A stretch of DNA of 59,575 bases from SAR202 cluster bacterium Io17-Chloro-G6 (GCA_002816585.1 MUCT01000021.1:1-59575), one strand, 5' to 3'. Counted from the first letter of the stretch, positions 7,825 through 16,771 are shown. Notes: generated by a model not told the origin, from the sequence alone. Made by a program: numbers and translations.

Positions 7825-8805
7825 TTAGCTCAATAGTTGGGCCACGGCTTCGGCCCCCATGTATGTCTGCAGCAACCCAGCGAAGTGGTTGGCTTTCCCG
7901 GCGGTGCGGGCATCGGCTTTGTCCAACAATCCGGCCAACGATTCGGCGGTGTCCAAGGTGTTGGAACGGACCTGGATCAAGGGGACTTCCCGATTTAGGG
8001 CCTCGGCTTTGATGTACTCGGTGGGCTCTCCGGGGCCGGTGAGCACCAGGCATTTGGTGTTCTCACCCATGCAGGCCATCTGGATGTCGGGACGCTCGAC
8101 CCGGGTGATTACGGCCTGGTTGGCGTGGCGGCCGAAATAGGTGGGGCCTGAGTCCATGATGTTGCCGCCGATCATGAATCGTTCCACCGGGGCGTCCACA
8201 TTCACGGGGTCCAGCACCCATTGTCCGCCCAAATGCTCCGCGAGTTGCTCCACCGAAACCGAGAGCATCCCACGGCTTTCTGGAATCACGGCAACTGGCA
8301 TGGAATGTTTGCTGAGGTCACGAACCACCGCGTCACGCCGGTGAATCGGAGCGTGATTGACCACTATTGCGGCCATGCCCACCGATGCATTGATTTGCGC
8401 GGCGACTGCGCTAGCGCCGGTTAGATTGGAATATCGGTGCACCAGGACCGACCTGCAGTTTGGAGCGTAAGCCCCGCCCGTATTCCCGGCTGCATCCGGT
8501 CCCTCGATGATGACTATGCCCGCTTCTGACTCCAGCCTGGAGACCTCAGCCTGGACCTCAGCCATCGATTCCGAGTCAGTCAGGCTGGCAAGAGGTTTGG
8601 GGGCGGGGACGGATGGTCCGCCGGAAGAGTTCTGAAGCAGGTGGGAGATGAACTCGACGTCAGGGTCTGCGCCCAACTCATCGGAGAAAGGTTTGTAGTA
8701 ACCGGCCTGTTTACCAGCGGCATTGGCCGTGACCAGCAGCGCCGCCGCCAGGCTGGTTTTGCCCGCCCCGGTCACCTGATTTCCTTGGATTACAACGACT
8801 GCCAC
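7825..8805 (-). CDS. P-loop (BioD/Pta-like) and DRTGG domain protein
   Basis: A 326-residue two-domain protein. Residues 1 to about 210 form a dethiobiotin-synthetase-like P-loop NTPase, with Walker A GNQVTGAGKTSLA and the acidic strand IVIIEGPDAAG. From about residue 215 there is a DRTGG domain (RFMIGGNIMDSGPTYFGR ... CLVLTGPGEP). This architecture equals the N-terminal regulatory half of long phosphotransacetylases (Pta) without the catalytic PTA_PTB domain. Stand-alone versions occur in several phyla and are usually called cobyrinic-synthase-like or DRTGG proteins; their function is not settled. It is a single-gene unit with an ATG start. Confidence 0.8.
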   Translation of the reverse strand: MAVVVIQGNQVTGAGKTSLAAALLVTANAAGKQAGYYKPFSDELGADPDVEFISHLLQNSSGGPSVPAPKPLASLTDSESMAEVQAEVSRLESEAGIVIIEGPDAAGNTGGAYAPNCRSVLVHRYSNLTGASAVAAQINASVGMAAIVVNHAPIHRRDAVVRDLSKHSMPVAVIPESRGMLSVSVEQLAEHLGGQWVLDPVNVDAPVERFMIGGNIMDSGPTYFGRHANQAVITRVERPDIQMACMGENTKCLVLTGPGEPTEYIKAEALNREVPLIQVRSNTLDTAESLAGLLDKADARTAGKANHFAGLLQTYMGAEAVAQLLS

Positions 8806-8890
8806 GGAGTCTCCTAAGGGTCTGCCGGCTGGGTAATTCTGGCCCGCGTAATTTTAGCATAGGCGCCCCATCCCGACTGACGGAACCGGG

Positions 8891-9592
8891 CTAATCGTTT
8901 ACGTCCTTGGGGCCGGTGTCTTCAGGGTCGAATTTGTCAGGGAACTTGGTAGTGTCGTCCCACTTGGCCAAAGTGAAGTCCGCACGGTGGAGACTGGCTT
9001 GCTTGAAGCTGGCGCCGCGGACGTCGGTTGCGATCCACATGGAGTCGCGGATCATTGCCAGATTGAAGTCGGCCCCCGGCATGACGGCCCGGCTCAGGTC
9101 GGCCCCGTTCATGTTGGTCGATTGGAACCGCGCGTTTGTCAGGTCGGCGTTTCTTAGGTCTGCTTCAATCATATTGGACTGACTGAAATCGGCCTCGGTA
9201 AGGTCCGCGCCGATGAGATTGACCCGGTTCATGCGGCAATGCCTGACAACCGCATTCTTCATTACAGCGCCCTTCATGTCGGCCCAGAAAAGGTTCACAT
9301 TGGCCAGGTTGGCCGCGGTTAGATCGACGCCGGCCATCCCGGCTTGCCCCAAGTCTGCTTCGGACAGGTCTGCGCCGGCCAAGTTCGCGCCGGCTAGGTT
9401 GGCCCGGGTGAGTCTGGCGCCGGACAGGATTGCGCCCCTGAGGTTGGCATCGCGGATCTTGGTGCCAGCCAAGTTAACCCCGCTTAGGTCTGCGCCTTCC
9501 AGGTCAAGCTGTACATCGGGATTGTTCTCGCGCCAAGAGTCCAGTGCGTCGGGGCCTCTGGAAGCCAGGTTAACGTGCTCTTGGTTAGCCAA
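8891..9592 (-). CDS. pentapeptide-repeat protein
   Basis: A 233-residue protein composed mostly of tandem A(D/N)LxX repeats, for example LEGADLSGVNLAGTKIRDAN and LAGADLSEADLGQAGM. The repeats run from about residue 30 to 215 and predict a right-handed quadrilateral beta-helix. There is no signal peptide or membrane segment. The start is a TTG preceded by GGAG. Such proteins include DNA-gyrase-protecting mimics (Qnr/MfpA type) and many of unknown role; nothing here distinguishes these. The strong terminator upstream at 9626-9660 means it is probably transcribed from its own promoter. Confidence 0.9.
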   Translation of the reverse strand: MANQEHVNLASRGPDALDSWRENNPDVQLDLEGADLSGVNLAGTKIRDANLRGAILSGARLTRANLAGANLAGADLSEADLGQAGMAGVDLTAANLANVNLFWADMKGAVMKNAVVRHCRMNRVNLIGADLTEADFSQSNMIEADLRNADLTNARFQSTNMNGADLSRAVMPGADFNLAMIRDSMWIATDVRGASFKQASLHRADFTLAKWDDTTKFPDKFDPEDTGPKDVND

Positions 9593-9625
9593 TTACTTGT
9601 TCTCCAGAACTTAAGGTTTGTCCAT

Positions 9626-9660
9626 AAAAACGCAGCCCGGGATCTGCTCCCAGGCTGCGA
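9626..9660 (-). terminator. intrinsic terminator after the SelW-like gene
   Basis: On the minus strand, CGCAGCC-T-GGGA pairs with TCCC-G-GGCTGCG around the loop GCAGA, giving 7 bp, one mismatch and 4 bp. The run TTTTT follows at once. It is located 47 bp beyond the stop of the SelW-like gene. Confidence 0.85.
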
Positions 9661-9706
9661 TTACTTATCCGATACTTTCCGCTGGTTGCGGGTATTCGAG
9701 AGAAGA

Positions 9707-9991
9707 TTATGCCTTTTCAAGGTCAAAGAGCTTCTCTGCGATGGCCATCTTCAATTCATTGACCTTGCTCAAGTCGGGGAATGCTCCGGCTTCCTTCCGG
9801 TCGAAGATCTTTTCCCCATCCAGGTACACTTCGAGGCGGCCCTTATCGGAGGGTGTCATCTTGATGGCCACGTCGCCAGGGGCGTCCGAGCGGAAGAACT
9901 CTGTCGCCAACCACGTGGCGACGGGGTAGTAGCCTCAAGAAACGCAGTACAGTATCTCTGCTTCTACTTTTCCGTGCGCTGATCCTGCCAT
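9707..9991 (-). CDS. SelW/Rdx-family selenoprotein with in-frame UGA (Sec19)
   Basis: Thioredoxin-fold SelT/SelW/SelH (Rdx) family protein of 94 residues, read through a TGA at 9935-9937 as selenocysteine. From the ATG at 9991 (GGAGAG five bases upstream) the frame reads ...AEILYCVS-U-GYYPVATWLA..., so the UGA falls exactly in the family redox motif CxxU/CxxC (Cys16, Sec19). The downstream part has family features LEVYLDGEKIF and AGAFPD. A conventional caller would start at the TTG at 9910 and lose the active site. A bacterial SECIS-like hairpin follows the UGA. Family members are thiol/selenol redox proteins of poorly defined substrate. An own terminator follows. The alternative, a nonsense mutation, is unlikely given the exact motif position and hairpin. 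Confidence 0.88.
9903..9922 (-). promoter_or_regulatory. bacterial SECIS-like hairpin
   Basis: Starting 12 nt after the UGA at 9935-9937, GTCGCCA pairs perfectly with TGGCGAC around the six-base loop CGTGGT. The apical loop begins 19 nt after UGA and has G as its second base. This agrees with the published bacterial SECIS pattern: loop 16-37 nt from UGA and a G in the first two loop positions. It would recruit SelB to the selenocysteine codon. Confidence 0.8.
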
Positions 9992-10053
9992 TTTTCTCTC
10001 CAAATTCCGGGTTTCTGCCCTGTAATTTCGGTAACCTCGAAAGTGTTGCGGCG

Positions 10054-10479
10054 TTACTTGATCACTGCGGTGCCGGTTCCTACCGCGGTGCGGTTTCCGT
10101 CTTGATTGTCGCAGAAAAGGTTTACCGAGACCTTGGTGCCGTCTTCAATTTCTTCGGTACCGCTGACGGCGCCGGTGACAGAGATGGTGTCTCCAGCCTT
10201 TACGGGTCTTAGGAACTTGAGGTTGACGGTGCCGGTGTGATTGAACACCTCCGGTCCGAAGAACCTGCGCAGGCTCTCGGCGGCGAAGGTAATGGACATG
10301 CGGCCCGATGCGATCGTATATGTAGTTCCCAGCCGTTTGGCGGCCATCTCCGGGTTGTTGTGGATGTTCTCCCGGTCCAAGATTCCGCAGGACTCGAACT
10401 GGAGGATCGACTCTGTAGTGATCTCCTTGGTAACTGAAGGAATCTTCTGGTCTGGCTCTATTGTTGTTCTGGATGCCAT
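10054..10479 (-). CDS. MaoC-like hot-dog hydratase
   Basis: A 141-residue single hot-dog domain protein of the MaoC/(R)-enoyl-CoA hydratase type. Visible features include the helix segment MAAKRLGTTYTIASGRMSITF and the strand region FLRPVKAGDTISVTGAV, a standard MaoC core stretch. It overlaps the upstream MaoC-like gene by 22 bp, so the two are co-translated. They probably form a heteromeric hydratase in which one subunit lacks the catalytic Asp/His pair. The substrate is unknown; acyl-CoA degradation fits the enoyl-CoA hydratases elsewhere in the window. Confidence 0.78.
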   Translation of the reverse strand: MASRTTIEPDQKIPSVTKEITTESILQFESCGILDRENIHNNPEMAAKRLGTTYTIASGRMSITFAAESLRRFFGPEVFNHTGTVNLKFLRPVKAGDTISVTGAVSGTEEIEDGTKVSVNLFCDNQDGNRTAVGTGTAVIK

Positions 10480-10886
10480 TTCTTTCCCAACTCGTCAGGC
10501 TTTTTCAATTGGTAGGTGCTGAGTTTCTCCAGCAGCCGGCCATCTTCGTCGACGGCGGTGGCCTCTATGACTATGTAGGGCTTGTCCCGCCGCAAATATT
10601 TGTCGGAGATACGGCCGGTGACATGAATCGTCTTGCCGACGATCGGGGGGTTGTAGAACTCGACCTCGTTGCCCGCGTTCACAGTGCCGATCGGGTCGTC
10701 ATAAACCATGGCGAAGGCCGTGGCGTCATGCTTAACGCCGAGTGTGGGGAAAGGCGCATCCGGGTCGGCCACCGAGGCACGGAATGCATCCAGCATCTCC
10801 TGGGTCAGAGTGTACTTGTAGGACCCCAACTCTTCCCCAATCTCGGCCTTTTCGTAGTCGAAGATCTTAAGTTCTGGATCGGCCAT
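10458..10886 (-). CDS. MaoC-like/FAS1-type dehydratase partner subunit
   Basis: A 142-residue hot-dog protein, first gene of a two-gene operon with another MaoC-like protein. The ATG at 10886 is preferred because CAGGA lies just upstream; 23 more codons upstream are open but have no ribosome site. It resembles the N-terminal MaoC-like half found in mycobacterial HadA-type dehydratases: an N-terminal region with PTLGVKHDATAFAMVYDD, then VEFYNPPIVGKTIHVTGRI and the long strands IVIEATAVDEDG. In that family two half-proteins make one active site. Specific substrate not inferable. Confidence 0.72.
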   Translation of the reverse strand: MADPELKIFDYEKAEIGEELGSYKYTLTQEMLDAFRASVADPDAPFPTLGVKHDATAFAMVYDDPIGTVNAGNEVEFYNPPIVGKTIHVTGRISDKYLRRDKPYIVIEATAVDEDGRLLEKLSTYQLKKPDELGKKWHPEQQ

Positions 10887-11007
10887 TTCCTGGCTCCATT
10901 TTAGCCCTGCCGGGCGCGGTCTCTCTAAGATACTGAGTTTACCGGAGGTAGTCAACGACGGGGACAGGTGGCCTTGGCGGTGCGTGGCTGATAAATCGGG
11001 TTTGCCC

Positions 11008-11013
11008 TATAAT
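11008..11013 (+). promoter_or_regulatory. putative -10 element (TATAAT)
   Basis: A perfect TATAAT lies 65 bp before the GTG of the unknown protein gene at 11078. The matching -35 region (TGGCTG, 17-bp spacing) is weak, so this is a suggestion only. Confidence 0.4.
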
Positions 11014-11077
11014 AAACGGTGAACCGGAAGTTCCAGGCGTGAACGGCCGCCAGGGACCCGATCCCTAGCTTGAAGGC

Positions 11078-11923
11078 GTGACTAACATGGACCTGACTTT
11101 TGACCGGGGAGACCAGCAAAACCCCAGAGGACACGCCCTGCTCTACTTCCGCGTGGACACGGAGCCGGATCTGGTCTATGCCACCTACGTGGTCACCCTT
11201 CCGGTCAAGTCAGACCTCACCAAGTATGTACCTCCCTTCCTCGCCTCCCATTTGGGCAGCCTTCCTCTGAGCGACCTTTCAGCATTCGCCATGCCTCCGG
11301 TGCCGGAAGCCGTGGGCTCTTATTCGGAATTGGAGCGGTTGAGTCAGTTGAGGGGTGATGACCTGGTTTACGGTGGAAACATGTTCTCCTTTGATCTGCC
11401 AAGAATGATGGAGACGGCCACCGAGGCGGTCCAAGCCTACTCCAGCTTGTGCTCCGACGCTCTAACCATGACCGGCACACCAGTTGAGGGCGCCGCGGCA
11501 GCCTTGGCCGATGAATTGGGCCAAATTCAAGAATCCGCCCCTCCTTCCGCCGAAGGACCGGCGCCAGAACCGGCGGAAGAACCCGATGACTCCTACAACG
11601 TGAATGAAGTCCTCTTCAGCTTCATGAGCGAAAGCGACAAACTGGCCGAGTTGTCTCGGCTCTTGGGCCGGCTCCGGTTCGCCGTGGACGGCTCCGACCA
11701 AGCCACGGCGGACGAAGTTGGCCAGGAGATCACGGTACTTGCCCGCCATCTGCCCGAGGATTTCCGGATTGGCGACCTATTGCACGTGGCTCGCGATAAT
11801 TCGCAAAAGAGTTCTGAACTGGCCAAACTCTACATCGACCGTTGTTTCCGGCTCTCCGCCGGAGATGCGGGAGCAGCCAAGGAATTGGAAAACCAGATTC
11901 TCCTGTTGCGCGCCCAGGACTGA
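11078..11923 (+). CDS. conserved-looking protein of unknown function upstream of recF
   Basis: A 281-residue soluble protein that I do not recognise. It starts at a GTG, with an ATG three codons later as the alternative. The N-terminal 90 residues are rich in short beta-like segments (HALLYFRVDTEPDLVYATYV). A low-complexity Pro/Ala/Glu linker spans about residues 150-170, and the C-terminal 110 residues look helical (LAELSRLLGRLRF ... SSELAKLYIDRCFRL). There is no signal peptide or membrane segment. It lies 107 bp upstream of recF on the same strand, with a possible separate recF promoter between them. No function is proposed. Confidence 0.75.
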   Translation: MTNMDLTFDRGDQQNPRGHALLYFRVDTEPDLVYATYVVTLPVKSDLTKYVPPFLASHLGSLPLSDLSAFAMPPVPEAVGSYSELERLSQLRGDDLVYGGNMFSFDLPRMMETATEAVQAYSSLCSDALTMTGTPVEGAAAALADELGQIQESAPPSAEGPAPEPAEEPDDSYNVNEVLFSFMSESDKLAELSRLLGRLRFAVDGSDQATADEVGQEITVLARHLPEDFRIGDLLHVARDNSQKSSELAKLYIDRCFRLSAGDAGAAKELENQILLLRAQD

Positions 11924-11950
11924 TCTAGCTTCGGCCGATTTCCCTCCCGA

Positions 11951-11979
11951 TTCTGACGTCTCGTCACGGCTGATACAAT
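11951..11979 (+). promoter_or_regulatory. putative recF promoter with extended -10
   Basis: TTCTGA (11951-11956), 17 bp, then TACAAT (11974-11979) preceded by TGA at the extended -10 position. It lies 52 bp before the recF start. Confidence 0.4.
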
Positions 11980-12030
11980 TGCAATGCGTCTGATGGCGCA
12001 CTTTCCAGCCTATGGGAGGAAAAAGACCGG

Positions 12031-13278
12031 TTGGCTTACCTCTCCCGCCTTCGGCTGACCAATTTCCGCAATCTGACCCACCTAGACCTTGCGCTGTCTA
12101 AAGGGGTGACCGTCTATTACGGCCCCAACGCCCAAGGCAAGACCACCCTGCTGGAAGCCGTTTATCTGCTGTGCATCGCCCGTTCCTTCCGTGCCGAGAA
12201 CGAGAGGGAAGTGGTCAACTTCGATGGGGCCAAAGGTGGCGAGCAGGCGCTGGTGGACGGGACCATCGAGAGGGAAGGCCAACGCCTCCGTGTGATAGTC
12301 GGTTACCAGCCAACGCAGCGGGTAAGTCAGGAGGAACCCTCGGGCCTGGCTTACAACGTCCGGAAAGAGATACGCGTCAACCGGGTCAAGCGCACCGCGG
12401 GCGAACTGATCGGCGAGGTGAACGCCGTGCTCTTCAGCGCGGCGGACATCGACCTGGTCCAGGGGCCTCCGGCCGGCCGAAGAAGGTTTCTGGACATCCT
12501 GCTCTCCCAGGCGGACCGCCTCTACCTCAAGGGCCTGCAGCGGTACCACCGGGTGGTGCAACAAAGGAACCAATTGTTGCGTCTGCTGCGCGAAGGCCGC
12601 GCCGAAAGAGACGAGCTCGTCTTTTGGGACGACGAACTGGTCCGCGAGGGGGCTTGGATTACCTGGCGCCGCTATGAGGCCATGCGGGAGCTTACTGCCA
12701 CCTGCCGTCGGCAACACGAGGAACTTAGCGGTCCGGATGAGGATTTGGCCATCGAATACCGGCCCAGCGTTCGCCTGGCGGGCACCATCGCGGAGATCGA
12801 GGACAACTTCCGGGAGGCGTTGGCTGTGGTGATTCACAGGGAACAGGCCCGGCCCATCACGGCCGTGGGCCCCCACCGAGACGACTTCAATCTGATGATT
12901 GACGGCGCCGACATGGGCGCTTTCGCGTCCCGGGGCCAGGCGCGCACCATGGCCTTGACCCTGAGGCTGGCTGAGGCCGAATTCCTGGCCTCAGTCCGGG
13001 GTGAGGGGCCGGTGGTGCTTCTTGATGACGCGTTATCGGAGATGGACAGCTCCCGCAGGCACCGGCTGTTGGAGAAGGCGACCCAATACGAACAAGTTCT
13101 GATCACCACCACGGACCTGGAACAGGTGAACGATTTCTTTGGTTCCATGGCCAATTATTTCTACGTCTCGAGCGGGCAGGTATGGCCTTCCAGCGAATCT
13201 GGGGAAATCGGAGAGTATCCCGTGTCCGTCCAGGTGTCTGAAGATGATTCCAGCCAGACTATCGACGAATCGGCGTGA
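12031..13278 (+). CDS. recF: DNA replication and repair protein RecF
   Basis: SMC-like ABC ATPase that loads RecA at single-strand gaps with RecO and RecR. It has 415 residues from a TTG start. The N-terminus LRLTNFRNLTHLDLALSKGVTVYYGPNAQGKTTLLE contains the RecF family opening and Walker A (31-39), quoted here in part as GPNAQGKTT. The C-terminal part has the signature SRGQARTMALTLRLAE and Walker B VLLDDALSEMDSSRR. The size is slightly above the usual 360-400 because of a C-terminal tail rich in Ser/Glu. It is not beside dnaN or dnaA here, unlike in many genomes. Confidence 0.95.
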   Translation: MAYLSRLRLTNFRNLTHLDLALSKGVTVYYGPNAQGKTTLLEAVYLLCIARSFRAENEREVVNFDGAKGGEQALVDGTIEREGQRLRVIVGYQPTQRVSQEEPSGLAYNVRKEIRVNRVKRTAGELIGEVNAVLFSAADIDLVQGPPAGRRRFLDILLSQADRLYLKGLQRYHRVVQQRNQLLRLLREGRAERDELVFWDDELVREGAWITWRRYEAMRELTATCRRQHEELSGPDEDLAIEYRPSVRLAGTIAEIEDNFREALAVVIHREQARPITAVGPHRDDFNLMIDGADMGAFASRGQARTMALTLRLAEAEFLASVRGEGPVVLLDDALSEMDSSRRHRLLEKATQYEQVLITTTDLEQVNDFFGSMANYFYVSSGQVWPSSESGEIGEYPVSVQVSEDDSSQTIDESA

Positions 13279-13346
13279 CCGGTGTATACATCATGCATGG
13301 CAGGGAAAGACTGCGAGAATGGGGCTGGCTGGGGGATTGGGTGTAA

Positions 13347-15569
13347 ATGGCAGTGACCAAAGAGATACTGGATGAGATTGCACTGTCTCAGGCTGAGTAT
13401 GACCTGATTCTTGAGCGTCTCGACCGGGAGCCTAACTCCGTTGAACTGGGCATGTTCGGCGCGCTATGGAGCGAGCACTGCGGCTATAAACACTCCCGGC
13501 CATTGCTGAAGTTGTTCAATCAAGATTCGTCCGGGCAGCAATCGTCCCGTGTCTTGTCTCAGACCGGTGCGGAGAACGCCGGAGCGGTGGACATCGGGGA
13601 TGGTCTGGCGGTGGTTTTCAAGGTTGAGTCCCATAACCATCCGTCCGCGGTTGAGCCGCTGCAGGGAGCGGCAACAGGTGTAGGCGGCATTGTGCGGGAC
13701 ATCCTGGCCATGGGCGCCCGTCCCATCGCGCTGCTCAACTCTCTTCGCTTCGGCCCCCTGAACGACCCTCAGAACCGGCATTTGTTCCACGGCGTGGTGG
13801 GCGGCATCTCTTGGTACGGCAACTGTATCGGGGTGCCCGACGTGGCCGGCGAGATCTGCTTCGACAAGTCCTATTCCCAGAACCCCTTGGTCAACGCTAT
13901 GTGCGTGGGCCTGATCGAAACCGACCGCATCGCCACCGCTGCTGCCAGCGAAGTTGGCGACGTGATGCTTCTGGTGGGCGCGGGTACCGGACGTGACGGA
14001 ATCCACGGGGCATCAGGATTGGCCTCACGCAGCTTTGAGGAAGATGTTGAGTTGCGTCCCACGGTCCAGGTGGGTAATCCGTTCCTGGAAAAGGTGCTGA
14101 TAGAAGCCTGTTTGGAGGCGCTGGACACCGGCTTGGTGCATGCGATACAGGACCTTGGCGCGGCGGGATTGACTAGCGCGGCAGTTGAATCGGCGTACCG
14201 GGGCGGCCGGGGCATCCGCCTGGACATATCCCAGGTGCACCAGCGGGAACGGGGCATGAGCCCTTACGAGGTTATGCTCTCAGAGTCTCAGGAGCGCATG
14301 CTGTTGGTCGTCGCGCCAGAGAACTTGGCCGCGGTCAAGGATGTGTTCGATAAGTGGGACGTGACTTGCCGGGAAATCGGCCGAGTTATCGCCGATCAGG
14401 TGGCCCAGGTGGCCGCCGGTCCGGAGTTGGTGGCCGACCTGCCCATTGGTCCCCTATCTGAAGCGCCCCAGTACCGTTTGGGCGGGAAGCAGTCAGAGGA
14501 AGACATCAAACGCGCCCGGTTGGACTTGGACTCCGTTCCATTGCCAACGGGAGGCCCGCAAGAGACGTTGCTACGCTTGTTGGCGTCTCCCAATATAGCC
14601 AATAAAGAGGGGGTCTACCGGCAATACGACCACCAGGTACAGACCAACACGGTGATCGGTCCCGGAAGCGATGCCGCCGTACTGAGGGTGAAGGGCACAG
14701 AGAAGGCTATTGCCGTGACCATCGATGGCAATGGCCGGCTCTGCCAATTAGACCCCTTCCAGGGCGGGCAGATAGTGGTTGCTGAGGTCTGCCGGAACCT
14801 GAGCTGCACCGGCGCGTTTCCATTAGCGGTAACTGACTGCCTCAACTTCGGCAACCCGGAAAGGCCCGATATCTATTACCAATTGGAGCAGTGCATCCTG
14901 GGTATTGCGGAGGCCTGCCGGGTGTTGGAAGTGCCGGTGGTAAGCGGCAATGTGAGCCTTTACAACGAATCCCGGGGCCAAGCGGTCTTTCCCACGCCTG
15001 TCGTTGGGGGCTTGGGATTATTGGAGGAGGCCGCCAAGGCCACGAGGTCGGCCTTCGCCGCGAAGGGGATGGTGGTCGCCCTGCTGGGCGCAGATACTCA
15101 GGAGGTTGAGTCCTCCGACCTGGCTGGCAGCGAGTACCTGCAATGCATCCACGGGCGGGTCGAGGGCAGCCCCAAGATAGACATCGATTTAGAAAAGAGG
15201 GTGCAACAGGCTTGCCGCCGGGCCATCGAACAGGGCCGGATAGCGTCGGCCCACGATTGCTCCGAAGGTGGATTGGCCATTGCCCTGGCCGAGTGTTCCA
15301 TTCAAGGCGGGGTTGGTTTCAACGGCGAATTTCCCGTCCCCGGCCGCTGGGATGCCGCTCTGTTCGGAGAACGTCAGTCTCGCATCGTCGTCAGTCTGCC
15401 GGAGGACCAGTGGGACGCCGTCGCCAGCCTGGCCTCGGACTTGGAAGTGCCGGTTACCAGATTGGGGTATACTGGGGGCGACCGTTTCCGGTTGAATGGT
15501 ACCGTGGACCTGCCGTTGACCCAGATCAGCGATGTGTGGAACAACGGCCTGGAGGCAGCCAGTGGATAA
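13347..15569 (+). CDS. purL: phosphoribosylformylglycinamidine synthase subunit PurL
   Basis: ATP-dependent fourth step of purine synthesis, converting FGAR to FGAM using ammonia delivered by PurQ. The 740-residue protein is the small PurL form without a glutaminase domain. The motifs LGMFGALWSEHCGYKHSR and VFKVESHNHPSAVEPLQGAA are diagnostic, followed by GVGGIVRDILAMGARPIAL. A second AIRS-like half carries VSGNVSLYNE. No purS or purQ is seen in the window. The last 8 bp overlap the start of the glycosyltransferase gene. Confidence 0.96.
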   Translation: MAVTKEILDEIALSQAEYDLILERLDREPNSVELGMFGALWSEHCGYKHSRPLLKLFNQDSSGQQSSRVLSQTGAENAGAVDIGDGLAVVFKVESHNHPSAVEPLQGAATGVGGIVRDILAMGARPIALLNSLRFGPLNDPQNRHLFHGVVGGISWYGNCIGVPDVAGEICFDKSYSQNPLVNAMCVGLIETDRIATAAASEVGDVMLLVGAGTGRDGIHGASGLASRSFEEDVELRPTVQVGNPFLEKVLIEACLEALDTGLVHAIQDLGAAGLTSAAVESAYRGGRGIRLDISQVHQRERGMSPYEVMLSESQERMLLVVAPENLAAVKDVFDKWDVTCREIGRVIADQVAQVAAGPELVADLPIGPLSEAPQYRLGGKQSEEDIKRARLDLDSVPLPTGGPQETLLRLLASPNIANKEGVYRQYDHQVQTNTVIGPGSDAAVLRVKGTEKAIAVTIDGNGRLCQLDPFQGGQIVVAEVCRNLSCTGAFPLAVTDCLNFGNPERPDIYYQLEQCILGIAEACRVLEVPVVSGNVSLYNESRGQAVFPTPVVGGLGLLEEAAKATRSAFAAKGMVVALLGADTQEVESSDLAGSEYLQCIHGRVEGSPKIDIDLEKRVQQACRRAIEQGRIASAHDCSEGGLAIALAECSIQGGVGFNGEFPVPGRWDAALFGERQSRIVVSLPEDQWDAVASLASDLEVPVTRLGYTGGDRFRLNGTVDLPLTQISDVWNNGLEAASG

Positions 15570-16755
15570 CGAACCACTGCGTGTTCTGTTCCTGACCCCC
15601 TATTTCCGGCCCTATCTGGGGGGCATAGAAAGGGCGATAGAGCAGCTATCGTTCCAGATGCAGCAGTCGGCCTCCATCGAAGCCGTCGGGGTGCTCACGA
15701 CCAAGTACTCCTTCCCTCGTTGCCCGCAGCCGACCTGGCAAGATGAAGAGACAGCCCCCGAAGGCATTGCCATCTACCGTCTCTCCGGATTCCCCCGCCG
15801 GGCCCCTCCCTTTTACTCTGTCCCATTGGTCTGGTTCTCGCCCCTGCGGCAAAAAAAATATCTGGACCAATTCAAGCCCGATGTGATCCATTTTGTGGGA
15901 GATGGCTGGTTCTGGGGACATTTCTGGGCGTGGTTCTGGTACCGGGGCCGGGCAAAGTTCGTGTTCACCCCCTCCTACCATACCTTGTCGCCCAGTAAAT
16001 GGTGGCTGAAGCCCATAAATGCGTTCCTGTGCCATGTTGCCGACCGCGTGGTCGCGCTGACCGGCCGGGAAGCAAAGAGCGTCCGAAGAGCTTATCTGGC
16101 GTCCAAGGACAAGCTGAGAGTGATTGGCTGGGGGGCCTCTTTTGCCGAAAGCAGGCCGGGTTTGGGGACCGCCAATCGCCAAGCGGGGGAAGAACTGGAA
16201 GCCGGGCCGCTGACAATCCTTTGTGTCGGCCGATTGGGGAAGCACAAAGGACAACGATGGCTGCTTGATACCTACATGCAGGCCCGAGCCGAATTCAAGC
16301 GCCCGGTCCGCTTGGTGCTGGTGGGCCGCGATGAAGGCAGCGCCGCCGAGATTGAGGAGTTCATCGCCGAGCAACAGCTTCACGGAGAGGTGATTGCGAC
16401 CGGCGAAGTATCAGATGGCGAGCTGGCCGAGTGGTATGAAGAAGCCGATCTGTTCACCCTGTTCTCCCATTACGAGGCCTTTGGACTGGTATATCTTGAG
16501 GCCATGGCCCATGGCACCCCAGTGCTGACCCACGATGTTGGCGCAAACCAAGAGGTGCTGGGACAGGGAGCGGTGGTGGTTGCCAAGTTCGACCGGGAGG
16601 AGGCGGCTAGCGAGTTAGCCCGCCTGGTGAACGACGACACGGCCCGCTTGGAGCTGGGCTCCCAAGCCCAACGGTATGCCCTTTCCGAGTTCACCTGGCC
16701 GGCCGTCGCAGAGAAGTATCTGGAAGTCTATCAAACAACCCGCATTGCGGCCTGA
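15562..16755 (+). CDS. GT4-family glycosyltransferase
   Basis: A 397-residue GT-B fold glycosyltransferase, probably retaining and using a nucleotide sugar. The GTG at 15562 is chosen because GGAGG ends six bases upstream, inside the end of purL; an ATG 10 codons earlier lacks this. The N-terminal domain begins LRVLFLTPYFRPYLGGIERAI, the classic GT4 opening with a GG(I/V)E motif. The C-terminal domain has ILCVGRLGKHKGQ, then FTLFSHYEAFGLVYLEAMAHGTPVL with the EX7E motif. It is 16 bp from a GH63/MGH1-like glycosidase gene, suggesting linked synthesis and hydrolysis of a glycoside. The acceptor is unknown. Confidence 0.9.
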   Translation: MDNEPLRVLFLTPYFRPYLGGIERAIEQLSFQMQQSASIEAVGVLTTKYSFPRCPQPTWQDEETAPEGIAIYRLSGFPRRAPPFYSVPLVWFSPLRQKKYLDQFKPDVIHFVGDGWFWGHFWAWFWYRGRAKFVFTPSYHTLSPSKWWLKPINAFLCHVADRVVALTGREAKSVRRAYLASKDKLRVIGWGASFAESRPGLGTANRQAGEELEAGPLTILCVGRLGKHKGQRWLLDTYMQARAEFKRPVRLVLVGRDEGSAAEIEEFIAEQQLHGEVIATGEVSDGELAEWYEEADLFTLFSHYEAFGLVYLEAMAHGTPVLTHDVGANQEVLGQGAVVVAKFDREEAASELARLVNDDTARLELGSQAQRYALSEFTWPAVAEKYLEVYQTTRIAA

Positions 16756-16771
16756 TTCTAGGGAATAATAC

